From: Macrotis lagotis
Taxonomy: Eukaryota > Chordata > Mammalia > Peramelemorphia > Peramelidae
Reading direction: 5' to 3'
Assembly: GCF_037893015.1 (NCBI RefSeq)
Contig: NC_133663.1
Location: forward strand, 135,770,100-135,834,099
DNA length: 64,000 nucleotides
The position numbers and the translations under genes were made by a program. Positions 45,031 to 56,559 of this stretch are shown piece after piece; the stretch's first letter is position 1, and every line of letters starts with the position of its first letter. Under the pieces are notes generated by a model that was given only the letters and a program-made list of their open reading frames with translations, did no database searches and was not told the DNA's origin.

Positions 45031-47669
45031 TTTCTAAATATCTCCATACATATAGGGGTGATACTCTAGGAAGAGATTTTAAATAAGGGCTATGGTCTTG
45101 TAATCATTGATGTAATAGACAAGAAATTCAGTGCATATAGGAGTTATGTTATGTTTTGTTTCACATTCTGAGAACATGGTATTTATCTGGTGAATGCTTA
45201 ATTATCTGGTGTGATGCTTAATTAATTTTTTTGCTTGATTTATCATTGTACCCATCAGATTCTAATCATTTTCTGTCTTTGTCTGGCCTAGTAACTCATC
45301 ACTGATCACAACCACTTAATTCTTTGATGATGGTAACTCTAGCCAGAACCTTTTACATTTCAAAGGAAATCGTCTTTTTTTTATGTCTCTCTTAGAATTG
45401 GAATCAATACCTTCTAACTTAAACCACCTAAAGAAGAAATGAAAGCTGTGTGGAAAAGGCTGGACACAAAGTTTCAAGTCACATACTTTGATCAATGGAG
45501 AGTTGTTTTCTAACTAGGAAAACGCTGATTGGCATTCTAGACAAATGTTTATAAATGATTGTCTCTTGCTTGTGAAACTTTGTTATTCTCTTATTTAATA
45601 TGATTTTATTTATTATATATGATCATATAATCAATGATTCTTAGGAAATGCTCTTGGAGGTCAGTTCTTCCAACTAACCTCCCTCCAAAAGCAGTAATTC
45701 TCTCTCTGTATTTATTATGATAATTTGCTGATTTGATAAACAATATGTAATTAAATGACATTTTTGTCTTAACAGTCATTTTCTTCTTAAATAACACTTC
45801 CTTGAAAAACTAGTTAAAGAGTAATAAATATATATTCTTCTCCAGAAGACTCCTTTGATTTTGATATCACCTTAGAGCTTACATTACACATTTGCATGGT
45901 AATTATAAATGTCAGAGCAAGTTTATAAGGATACAATAGTCTATTATTCTTTGTTCTGACCCTTGAAAAAAATAACTTTCAAAGTGTATGAGGACAATAG
46001 CCAAGTGTGAAGTCACATCATGAAGAATATCATTGAAAACTTTAAGTTACCAAATAAAGGCTTTTGAAAAGCAGTTAAGTGTCATCTAGCAGTCAAGTTG
46101 TTGCTATCATTGTGGAAGAAAAAGCAAAACAAATATTATAATATCATTCATCTAAGCTTTCAGGTGGAGAAAAGTTAAGAATGGTAGAGCCCTGTTCCTT
46201 GTAAATCAGGACTCATGGTTACTGGGACAAGAACAGAAAACTCTTTTATCAGTATTATAGGCAAACTAGACATAGTCTCTATTTACTTGGAAGGTGATGT
46301 TATAAATGGATCATGAATATTTAGTCCAGAGTGATTAAAATGTTTTTTTTTTATTAAGACATCTTAATAAATGGCACACCTCTTTCAAGGAAAGAGAGGA
46401 AATGTTAGGTCATCATGCCAATCACTGGTTGTTGTCACAAATCCAATGGATACATTTGTCCCCATATGTTTCCCCACTCTGTTCATTATACTAATGAGCA
46501 AGAACAGCTACCTCTTTCAACATGAGCAAAGGATAAGATCAAAGAGCCTAGGTTAATTTAGAACTAGGTGGGGCAGACCTGGCCTCATCTCATTTTTGAT
46601 CAGATTGAGGCTAAATCTTTTGTCTTAACTCACTACCTGCCCATAGGCAACAATATAGGTACACTCCAGTCCTTGAAATGTAAACTAAGAATTTTCCCTT
46701 CACATTCTTGTGGAACCCAGACACTCCATATTCCACACAGTTGATTTTTCTTATCTCTGTGAAATATTCATCCCACTTTACTATTCAGTGCATTCAATTG
46801 ATATTATTTTATTTATTACTTTGTTTTCATTTAATTTATTTTAGTAACCATTTGGGTTTTCCCCTTTGTGTATGATCATTAACTGTTCCCTACTAGAGAT
46901 TTATTAATTGAAATCTACTTCAAATTGAAATGTTGAGATGCATTTCAATTTTGATATATTCAAATTCTGATTTCTGTATAGCAACATATTTATTTGCAGT
47001 ATATATATATATGAAAAATCTAAAATTAAACTGGTTAACTAAGTATGTTTTTCATTTTTATAACTTATTTTTAATTTTAAGTAATTTAAAATTTAATGAG
47101 ATGATTTTGAGGTCCTGTAGTTAAAGCATTTTATGTACCTAGACTATCTGGTAAAGCACTAAGAATGTTTTCTCATTTAAATTTATCTAGATAATGGAGT
47201 GAGGGCAAGGGAAGTAAAAGTACCTTCCAGTAATTGCATTTAATTTTAAAGCACTTTTTCATCAACTTTTTGTTTCTTTGACTTTGTGAACATTTATTTC
47301 TCATTAAAATACCCTGGGGATATAGTTTTGAATAAAACTAGCTAAATAATTAAGCCATACTTGAGATGAATCCATTTGTTTTCGAAGAAATATTTAATAG
47401 GATTCACATTTAAACCAATTCAAACTGTCCACAATGATAATTGCAGTTCTTGTTACAAATGTATAAACAGAAAGGTATTAAACTTGGCTTCCACTTTATA
47501 TTCTATAAATTAGAGAGTGCTCTATAAATTTCAAGCTGTCTCCAAATTAACCTTCTGTTTACAAAATAACTTTAGGGCTGTCAGTTTTCATTACTGACTT
47601 TAGAAGATCAAGTTCTAAATTATTCTTGATGGGGGTGTGGGCAAGTGGAAAATAGCCATATACATAAGC
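45031..47669. other. Low-repeat AT-rich stretch
   Basis: The largest area with little recognisable repeat content. The part 47260-47600 in particular has no repeat signature and is listed as a conserved-element candidate. A 61-codon frame at 46371-46556 lacks known motifs. Short partial duplication TATCTGGTGAATGCTTAAT / TATCTGGTGTGATGCTTAAT near 45183-45222. Confidence 0.4.
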
Positions 47670-47880
47670 ATAGATACATGAAGTTATGCATTATTCTAAG
47701 CACTTTACAAATGATCTCATTTGATCCTTACAACCTTGGTAGATAAGTGCTGTTATCATTCCCATTTTACAGTTAAAGAAATAGGAAAGAGGTTAGATAA
47801 TTTAGGAAGGTTCACAATGGAACCCAGGTCTTTCTGACTCCAAGCATTTTGGTTTTGCATCATCTAGCTTCCCTCAAATC
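47670..47880 (-). mobile_element. MIR-like SINE, reverse
   Basis: TTCTAAGCACTTTACAAATG, CTCATTTGATCCTTACAACC, CCCATTTTACAGTTAAAG and AACCCAGGTCTTTCTGACTC run in the antisense MIR order, nearly full length. Confidence 0.75.
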
Positions 47881-47989
47881 TCTGAGCCAACTTGGCCAAA
47901 AGCCTTCCTGTAATAGCTCAAATAATTATCTCTTCTTCTTCAGATTCATTCTTTTCATTTATTTAAAAAATGAATAGGAAGGAGGATAG

Positions 47990-48175
47990 TAAAGTGAAAA
48001 GTATTTTTGATTTAGAATCAGAACATCATACAGAATCACAGCTTTGATTTTTATCCACCATATGACTAGGGAAAGTTCCATCCACTATTTGGTCCCTGTT
48101 TCTCCATCTGTACAATATGTGTGCTAAATGTCTTCCAATATCCCTTCTCATCCTAAACCAATGATAGTATGATTC
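47990..48175 (+). mobile_element. Old tRNA-derived SINE
   Basis: Body with ATATGACTAGGGAAAGTTCC, CTGTTTCTCCATCTGTACAA, TGTCTTCCAATATCCCTTCT and a GATAGTATGAT end. Same type as 44855-45030. Confidence 0.55.
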
Positions 48176-48850
48176 GATAACCTCTAAATTCTGTTCCAGT
48201 TCTCAGTTTATGATGAAATTCTCTTTAAGGTTTTTTTCCCACTTAAAGATTATTGGTATATTGATTTCTTCAGAAAAGAGGAGCTACTCAAAATTAATTG
48301 ATCATTGGATAATATATTTCCTTATGTTTCTACTTCTACCAAAAAGATAAGAGATATTTTTAGTCTTATTTTCTAGGTAATAATGAAAGAGACTAGGTGA
48401 AGAGCCAATAGTCAAATACTGGTAAGCATTATAGAAAAGATTGAAGTCTTAAATACTTAAATACAAGGCCTTAAATACTCATCAGATGGAACCAAACCAG
48501 AAAGATTCTTTTTGGAAGGTGAAATATGAGTAACGTATTGAAAACATAAAGTAAGGGACTGGATTTTGGCCACTGGGAATAAAAAAATAAAATGATATGA
48601 TTGAATTACCTTTGGTTGAATGTACTAATAAGTATGAATTGAAGAATAACATGTGGTATTTCTAGCCACCAATGACAGTTTCAAATTTCCAAGCTGTCAT
48701 ATGTTTTTCTCAAAAATATCATTGACAATGATTATCACTCCCAATTATCAAAACACAAATAAACTACCACAGAAGATCATTTGAAGATTATATTGATGCA
48801 AGGGAAAGATGAAGAGAATTGTGAATGTAACAGAAAGAGATTGGGGTGGA
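48176..48850. other. Unassigned AT-rich stretch
   Basis: Nothing supported. Confidence 0.4.
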
Positions 48851-48879
48851 GATGTAAACTGACTACCACCTACTCTTGA

Positions 48880-49200
48880 GAAGTAAGTTGACTACTACTG
48901 AAAAGATATAGAGAAATATGAATGTAGTAAAACTAAATCTGTAATCTTAAAGGCTGCTAATCTTGTCAGATAGGGTTGAGATTCCCATTTTTGATATGCC
49001 ATTGATTCATTGTTTAATGTAAAATTTGTATACTGATCTCCTTAGACTTCATCTTCTACCTAATTCCAGATCCAGTAAGGGGAAGGGAATTCACCTTTTG
49101 CCCTCTGGATGAGAAGAAAGATATAAAAACCTGGGTTGGACTCCCACTCAGGGGCACAGTCTTCTCAGATCTGCTGGCCCAGCCAGTGCTACTTGGCTGT

Positions 49201-49268
<68 letters not shown>

Positions 49269-49380
49269 TGTCTCTCTCTCTCTCTCCTATCGCTTCCTAT
49301 GTGTTGTAACTTATTTTAATAAATTTTTATTTCCACTATTGCTTTCCTGAGTCTGAATAATGATTCCTCATAGGAAAAAC
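48880..49380 (+). mobile_element. Probable solo LTR of an endogenous retrovirus
   Basis: Promoter-like ATATAAAAACCTGGGTTGG at about 49121 is followed by GCAGTCTTCTCAGATC-type downstream sequence, a CT-rich segment and a polyadenylation signal AATAAA at 49318-49323. The spacing of about 200 bases between TATA and AATAAA suits an R/U5 layout, and CCTGAGTCTGAATAATGATT resembles an LTR 3' edge. No gag, pol or env sequence is adjacent. The exact ends and the target duplication are not identified. Confidence 0.55.
49202..49286. repeat. (TC)n microsatellite in the LTR
   Basis: Nearly pure CT/TC of about 85 bases with two GTCTC interruptions, expanded within the probable LTR downstream of the TATA box. 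Confidence 0.97.
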
Positions 49381-50007
49381 CAAACTCAGATAACCAGCAG
49401 GTACAATATGTTGTTCTGGAAAATCTGATATGGATTTCTATAAGGACATAAGGTAATGAGAGTAGCAATTCTAGATATTACTGGAGAAGAAAATTTCTAT
49501 TTAAAATTGAATATTGAATTCAATATTAAACAAATGACAAATTTGGTAGACGCAACCAAATTTATAAGTTGTTTAATATTCAGCATCTTTTTGCCAGAGT
49601 ATTCAAGAAACACAATATTCCTCCTCATCAAACTTGCAAGCATGTATGTGACATGAATCCAGAGCCAGATGCCAGGCTAACTTAGAAAAATGCAAGTATT
49701 TCCAAATTCCAAGACTTAAAGATCTATGTTTTTAAGATTTCTCATACACAAGTATATTTATTATGCTTCTATGTCTATATATTTGTTTGTATACATACAA
49801 TATATACATATATACATGCACACGCATTCATATGCAGAGAAAGATATTAATCTTAAACAATTAAAACTAATAGAAAATATTTTGAACCTTGAATTATAAA
49901 GAAGGACCTTGGTTTATATAGTCTTTGGGAAAATTAAAATTTCTTTAATTGACTACAAATCAAATTATGGAGTCAGTAAGGGAGGTTGAGAAAACAAAAC
50001 AAAAATA
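49381..50007. other. Unassigned stretch
   Basis: Contains an 18-bp perfect palindrome AATATTGAATTCAATATT at about 49507-49524 and weak TA/CATA sequence at 49790-49820. No gene. Confidence 0.4.
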
Positions 50008-51104
50008 AAATAAACTATTTCTGCTGCATTGATTACCCTAATACCTTTGACTATGTCAAACACACAAAAAAATGAGGCAATACCTCAAAGAGTTGGGAGC
50101 ACCAGATCATATCCCAAGTAACCTGTAAACAGGCCAAAAGGCATCAGTTAGAATGAAACATGAAACAATTGACTAGTTTAAGATTGGGAAAGCAGTGCCA
50201 AAAAATTGTACATTGATATCTTATTTATTTCATATATACATTTACTCACTGTTTTAATCATGGAAAGTGACAGGTTGGATGACCCAAGACCAGGAATTAA
50301 GATTTCTGGGAAAAATATCAACAACCTTAGATTTGTAAACAATAGCACTCTGATGGCAGAAAGTAAAGAATTAACAAGCCTTTTATGGGTTAAAGAGTAG
50401 AGTGTAAAACACTAGTTTGAAGCTTAACAGGAAAAAAATGAAAATCTTGACAACTGATACCATTACTACTTGGCAAATAGAGAAGAAATAGAAATTGTGG
50501 CAGATTGGGCTAAAAGATCACAGCAGATGAAGACTGAAGCTATGAAATTAAAAGACACTTACTTGTTGGCACAAAAAAATGGTAAATTTGCATATTACAC
50601 CGAAAAGCAGAGACATTACCTTGCTGATAAAAGTTTCTATGGAAAAAGCTACAGTTTTTTCCAATAGTAATTTATGATTGCGACAGTTGAATTATAAAGA
50701 AAGCTGGTATTATAGATTCGACAATTTCAAATTGTGATGCTGAAGAAGACTGTTGAATGTCCCTTGGATGGCAAGAATGTCAAATCAGTTAATAATTAGA
50801 TATGTTAATTCAGACTGTTCTTTGAAAGGTCGGATAGTTAAGATGAAGTTCTAATATACTGGTGATGGGATATATTGAAAAAGACATTGATACTGGGGAA
50901 GATAGAAGGTAAAAGAAAAAAGTAATGGGAGAGGATGAGATAGATAGTATCAAGGAAACAATGAATATTAACTTGGGTAGGGTTCAAAAGATAGTAGAGG
51001 ATAGAAGGACCTAGACTATTATGTATGATATATGGGTTCATGACAAATTGGACATGACTAAATAATTGAGCAACAAGAACAAGAACAACAACAATATGAA
51101 TATT
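50008..51104 (+). pseudogene. RTE/BovB-like LINE, RT domain to 3' end
   Basis: Non-LTR retrotransposon of the RTE clade. Translated pieces in order: CCIDYPNTFDYV (RT palm, normally AFD), GIKISGKNINNLRFVNNSTL (RT box C), EEIEIVADW, SYEIKRHLL and VIYDCDS (normally MYGCES), then the C-terminal region. The element ends GGACATGACTAAATAATTGA followed by CAACAAGAACAAGAACAAC. The catalytic YADD is FVNN here (50332-50343), and there are stops and frameshifts, so it is dead. It is 5'-truncated within the RT. Confidence 0.88.
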
Positions 51105-51339
51105 ACCTTCCAATAAAGTAATTTGATTTAAGCAACAAGTTTGTTATTTATGTTCATCTATTCTTCTGAAGAGGAATAGTGAAAAAGATGGAATATATAA
51201 TTGGGATAGAATCCTTTTACATATTGACTTAGTGTTTGAATTTAAACCAAAAATTAACAGTCAATAGCCATTTTTATTATTCTATTTTACTGCCTGAGAA
51301 CACATTTAAAATACTTCTAGTTTAGTAATACTTTGTGTG

Positions 51340-51537
51340 AAATTTGTGAAATTCTTATGAAAATTTATTTATTCAGATCAATATGTTAACTATAGAACTT
51401 TTTTTGAATATAGGTCTGCTATTGGTATTGCTGGGTCAAAGGGTATGAAGTGTTTTATTGTTCTTTGGGCATAGTTACAAATTTGTGAAACTCATATGAA
51501 ATTTTATTGATTCAGATCAATATGTTAAAAATAGAAC
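51340..51537. repeat. 59-bp direct repeats flanking an L1 scrap
   Basis: Copies at 51340-51398 and 51479-51537 have equal length and differ at six positions; both contain TTCAGATCAATATGTTAA. Between them lie 80 bases of reverse L1 sequence (51399-51478), containing CTATTGGTATTGCTGGGTCA and AAGTGTTTTATTGTTCTTTG, with neither an L1 3' UTR nor a T tail. Confidence 0.9.
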
Positions 51538-51900
51538 AGTCTTACAATGACATGATTAAGTATAATTACTTCTTCATAAATGGCATGTTTGTGAAATGTT
51601 TGTGAAAAACTAATAATTTACTTTGCATAGATACGAAAAGTCTAAGGTGCCATCTAGAAGTCTATTTTAATTTAGATCCAATCCCAAAATATTGTTATAT
51701 TGTTTCTTCAATATCACTAAATCAGGAATAAAAATAATGGAACTAAAGATGATAATAAAATTGACATCAACTAAATCAATATATTTAAGAAAGTGCTATT
51801 CTATTGAACACTAACTTCACTCCTATTAAAAGACATAAGGTGAAAAGATTTTGTTTAATTCTCTATCTGTCTCTCTGTCTTTAGCTTTGTCTTTCCCTCT

Positions 51901-52639
51901 TTTTTATTGAAATTTTATTTTATTTTTCCAGTTACATTCTATGGTAGTTTTTCACCATTCCTCTATTTGCAAATTTATGAGTTGCATATTTTTCTACCAT
52001 CCTCCCTTTTCTTCCCCCTCTCCATGGTGGTGAACAGTCTGGTAAAAGTTGCATCTATTCATTTGTATGTAACATATTTATTTATTGGTCATTTTGTATA
52101 AGAGGAATTAGAACTAAGAAAATTTTTTAAAACAAGTTTTAAGAAAAGTTTTAAAATAATAAACACATCATGCATTGAGATTTCATGTTTTGTTTCCCCC
52201 CCTCTGGATGTGAATGGCATTGTGCATAGCAGGTCTCTCAGGGTTGTCCTTGAACTCTGAACTGCTGAGAGGAGCTACATCTATCATAGTGGATCATCTT
52301 ATAAAGTTGTTGTAAATGTGTTCAATGTTCTCTTGGTTCTGCTCCCTTCACTCAGCATTACATTTCATGTAATTCATTCCATGCTTCTCTAAAGTCTGAC
52401 CACTCATGATTTCTTATAGAACTATAGAACTCCATAACTAACTTGCTCAGCCATTCCCCAATTGATGGACATCTCCTCAATTTCTAATACCTTGTCACTA
52501 CAAAAAAAAAACTTCTATAAATATTTTTAACATGTGAGACTTTTCCAGGTTTTTATGATGTTTTTTGGATATAGATCTACTATTGGTTTTGCTGGGCCAA
52601 AGGGTATAAAGTGTTTTATTGTTCTTTGGGCAAAGTTCT
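51901..52639 (-). mobile_element. L1 3' end
   Basis: Reverse L1 tail, 5'-truncated: TTTTTATTGAAATTTTATTT, GCTCCCTTCACTCAGCATTA, TTGCTCAGCCATTCCCCAAT and AAGTGTTTTATTGTTCTTTG. AGCTTTGTCTTTCCCTCTT before it and AGTTCTGTCTTTCTCTCTT after it (52640-52658) form a target-site duplication with three mismatches. Confidence 0.85.
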
Positions 52640-52658
52640 AGTTCTGTCTTTCTCTCTT

Positions 52659-54008
52659 AAATAAATGGCACAGCTTTTGGCTTTGGAGAAGACTTTTTCA
52701 ATAATTGAAATATACTTCTAAACTCCTTCTTTCAATCATGTATCTGTTTAAAATTGATTCTGACACTATGATTGTCCTATACTTGTTGGTTAATTTCCCT
52801 ATACCTTTAAAAATAATATATTTATTGTTTACATTCTTATTTATAAATATTTAAAATCTTATTGATTAACTTAATGAATCATTTCAGGCTCAACAGTTTG
52901 TTTGCCATTATTGTTGCTCATTTTTCTTAAACAGGCATTTCTGGTATTTAATTAAAACTTTGGTCTTTCATCTCTTTATATAAGAAGTACAGATAAAGCT
53001 GAACTTTCTTGCTTGACCCATTTATATTATTAAATTTCTGTAGATTATATTGGTAGATTTCTGTAGATTTAATGTCAGTAGATGTGATTGACTTTTCAAT
53101 TACTCCCTTTATTTGTTCCTTTTCTGGGGTACAATGACAATATAATACAACAACAATATATTAATCTTGACACATGAAGCTACTACTATTGACATAAACA
53201 AAAAGCTTTGAGTTTAGTTTTGCAGTCTTGCAAAATCTGGCAATATAAGTCTGCTCCAATATAGTTTTCAAAAACCATGCCATCATCACCAAGTAGAATT
53301 ATTGTTTAAAGAAGTTTAACCAATCTAAATTAATTGCTACATCCCAAACAAGCAAATAAACAAACAATGCAAAAAAGTACCTTTGTCAGCTAGCCTGAAA
53401 TTCTTGTCAAATAGAGATATCTGCCAAAGGCTTCATTAGTTTAGACTGTGAAGTCATAGAATGTTGTGAAAGAAAATGAGAAATGTTTAAAAGAAGTAGC
53501 ATTACACAAAGTTAAGGAGGAACAAGTTTAATGAAAGCATGGTAAGATGTAAAACTTATCAAGATATTTAGAGTTGAAAATGGAAAAAATCAAATGAAAG
53601 AAAATGGGAAAGATTTGTAAAGATCACTGTATCAAAACATTTTCTCCATCAATGACAAAGGAAATATCACAGTGAAAACCCATCATCATGGTGCCAGATA
53701 TGCCTTTAAGATATTTTAAAATGACATAAGAGAGAACAAAAGAAGGGAAACAGCTAAATTTGACCAAGTTTCTTTAACAAACAAAATGTTAAAAATGAAT
53801 AAATAGTGAAGATGTTGAATGGCTACTATAAAAATTATTTCCAGAAAGAAAAATTAAAATGAATTCTATAGAGCAAAACATTATAGTCCAGTATCCTTTA
53901 CAAGATAGTTTGACTTATCCATACATTAAAATAACTCAGAACTTGACAGATAAAACGCACTGTTCTATGACCCACTAATTACAAATGCCAATTTGTTTCT
54001 TTTAGTTG
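52659..54008. other. Unassigned AT-rich stretch
   Basis: Nothing named. An old unrecognised element is possible around 53640-54000, which is A-rich and less patterned than its neighbours. Confidence 0.35.
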
Positions 54009-54155
54009 TTTTTTGTTTTGCAAGGGAATGGGGTTAAGTTGCTTGCCCAAGGCCACACAGCTAGGTAATTATTAAGTGTCTGAGGCTGGATTTGAACTCA
54101 GGTACTCCTGATTCCAGGGCAGGTGCTCTATCCACTGTGCCACCTAAGCCGCCCC
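54009..54155 (-). mobile_element. Young tRNA-derived SINE
   Basis: Reverse copy: GTTTTGCAAGGGAATGGGGT to GTGCTCTATCCACTGTGCCA and CCTAAGCCGCCCC. Candidate duplication is weak. Confidence 0.88.
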
Positions 54156-55609
54156 ACTAGTTTGATTTTAAGGAGCACCAATAGATTCTAAATTGAAGGC
54201 AGATACTATCTCACACAAATTGCCGACCTAGTCTAGGTACCTCACTTGTGGTTGACTGTTCTCATTACACCAAATCACAGATATGGGCACAGAGTCTCCT
54301 GGAAAAGATTTATAATGACTTGAAAGAATTTAGTCTATTTGTACCAAAAAGACCAGAAATTGAAGAATGCCTGTTCCTCAGATTACAAAATGCATTTGTA
54401 CAGACAATTTTTTTGTAGTTTATTTGTCTAAATGATTCAAATAGGAGATTAAAATAAATGTTTTGTAAATTTAAGGTAAATATAAGACAAATGAGTAAAA
54501 ATCATTGAAGGACAAAGACAAGACCTTAAAACATCTACCAAGGTTTGTAGGTCAGAAGTAAGCCATAGGAAGAAAATGTTCTGATAGAATATCTCTCTGA
54601 TACAGACTCATCCCAGAGGATTAGAGTTTGTTGAGAACCATGGGTATACAAGATTAGAAAAAAGTAACTAGAGTTCCACAGCTATTTCAAGGGAACCTTA
54701 TGACAGTGAAGGGATTCATTGCTCTCAAATTCATGTAATTTAATGATAGAGCAGAAAAGTAAATTCTACAAACTGGACTGGTAGTTGGACTCAAGAGTGG
54801 TTAATCCCTAATGTTTTTGTCCTTATACATGGAACACATCCTTAACCAACACAACCAGAGGTATGATAACTCCAGTGAAACCAAAGTTAAGGTCTTGAAA
54901 CAATGAACACAGTAAGGGAGAAATTTTAACATGCTACATGATGGGGGTGAAAACCAAACTTTTCTTTAAGGCTCTTCACATCTGAGGTAAATCCAGGTGT
55001 TAGGGACTACAAAATTTATGGTAAAATAATAAATTTAATATGATTTTAATATAGTTTGTTTACTAAATATCAAAAGATTAATGCTTCTATCACTGCGAGT
55101 ATTAGATCACAACAAAGAAGAATGACTCAGGAATTAGCAATTTTGTCTGTGTGTGTGTGTGTGTATGGAAGAATAAACTTTCAAAAGTAGAATGAGAAGT
55201 CAAAATAACACCATTTACATACCTGTGACTTAATATAATTTAAAGTCATGCCACTTGAAGATGATTATAATTCTATTTTAGTGATATTTTAAGAGTGTTG
55301 CCATTTTAGGCATTCCTATCGTTTGAAAAAACTGGAAAGGGATTTTACATTTTAAGAAAAAGATAGTGAAACTTAATTTTGAATGAAAATGACTCAGTTT
55401 AAAAGTATAACTTGTAATACACAATATGATTTCTGTGATAGCCAATGGAAAGCTGGCTATTTTCAAAGCAGCCTTTGCATTTATCTCATAGCTAAAAAAA
55501 GGAATAGCTATTTAACTCTACCTGCTAAAGATGAAATCATCCTTTTTTTTTTCCCATTTTTAATAGATGAATTCATACTCTGATTTAGTGTTTTACAAAA
55601 GGAAAGTCT
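54156..55609. other. Unassigned stretch with short (TG)n
   Basis: (TG)n at 55147-55165. No coding or RNA feature recognised. Confidence 0.4.
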
Positions 55610-55690
55610 TTATGTATATATTATATATGTATACATATATATAATATATATGTGTGTTTATATGTGTGCATACATATATATGTATCTATA
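55610..55690. repeat. TA/TGTG microsatellite
   Basis: TATATATTATATATG and GTGTGTTTATATGTGTGC units. Confidence 0.85.
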
Positions 55691-55854
55691 CACAGTGCAG
55701 AAAATGTATAGAAAAATTAAGAACAATGAAGATTCTTGATTCCTTCAAGAGGGGAAAAATGCATCATACATAATTCCAATCTGGAAATTTAGAACAAATA
55801 TTTTTCCTCTATCCCATGTTGTTTTGTTAGCTACATATTTACATATTATAAGAA

Positions 55855-55920
55855 AACTACACCAACTTTGTTATGAAGAGAATTTTTAAAAATTCTTTTC
55901 ATAACAAAGTTGGTGTAGTT
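55855..55920. repeat. 66-bp near-perfect palindrome
   Basis: The left arm 55855-55887 and the right arm 55888-55920 are reverse complements at 32 of 33 positions, with no spacer (centre TTTTTAAAAA). Arm begins AACTACACCAACTTTGTTAT. The sole mismatch is G versus A. A TA dinucleotide sits symmetrically inside each end (CTAC / GTAG), so a Tc1/mariner-type MITE with TA duplication is possible. Confidence 0.97.
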
Positions 55921-56021
55921 AGCTTGATTTTTTTTCTTAATCTGTACTTTGTGCCCTTTCTTTTATTTATTTATTTATTTATTTACTTATTTGTTTGTAT
56001 GTTTATTTATTTATTTATTTT

Positions 56022-56157
56022 ACAGGGCAATGGAATTAAGTGACTTGCCCTAAGTCACAAAGTTAGATAATTATTAAATATCTGAGGCTGGATTTAAACT
56101 CACATCCTACTGACTCCAGGGCCAGTGTCCTATCCACTGCTGCCATTTAGCTGCCCC
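56022..56157 (-). mobile_element. Older tRNA-derived SINE with TTTA tail
   Basis: Reverse copy: TTTACAGGGCAATGGAATTA to GTGTCCTATCCACTGCTGCC. The tail is expanded as (TTTA)n at about 55962-56020. It interrupts or abuts the protein-like frame at 56160-56550. Confidence 0.8.
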
Positions 56158-56159
56158 AA

Positions 56160-56548
56160 CCCTATAGATTTTCTTCTTAAATTTTCCTTGCCTATTACTA
56201 GTACTTCAATTTTTACCTCCTCAGAACTGTTGCCCACAATCTTCTCCACTGACTGGGTGAAATGGACCTTAGGTTTCAAATATACTTCAGATTGTTCTTC
56301 TGGCTGATTCTTTTGTTCTGTATTTCGGTTATCTTTGAGTTTAAATACTATGGGTTATTATTTTGCTTTCTGATACCTCACCTACCACAAAATTTGGAAG
56401 ACCATTATCAGATAGCTCTTTCTTTGGGCTTGTGGTAAGAGTGTCAGAACCTCCCAAAGGACTTTTCTTTTGTGGAACAGGGAGATATTTTTCTTCTGTG
56501 CTCTCTTTTTCATTACAGGGTTTTTGTTCCTTCTTCTGGAATCAATTA
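56160..56548 (-). pseudogene. Unidentified protein-like sequence, frameshifted
   Basis: On the minus strand two consecutive open frames join with a one-base shift near 56340. The first (about 64 codons, from 56548) includes KSPLGGSDTLTTSPKKELSD and NFVVGEVSES. The second (about 62 codons, to 56160) includes QKNQPEEQSEVYLKPKVHF and VEKIVGNSSEEVKIEVLV. The composition is charged and serine-rich, like a disordered region of a real protein and unlike the F/L/Y-rich chance frames elsewhere here. The left edge is cut by a SINE. I do not recognise the protein. Processed pseudogene or decayed exon are both possible; the ATTCCAG before KKEQKP looks acceptor-like. Confidence 0.45.
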
Positions 56549-56559
56549 AACCTATGGTC

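Noticed and set aside
49507..49524. 18-bp perfect palindrome AATATTGAATTCAATATT
   Set aside because: Palindromes of this size occur by chance in AT-rich DNA; no supporting context.
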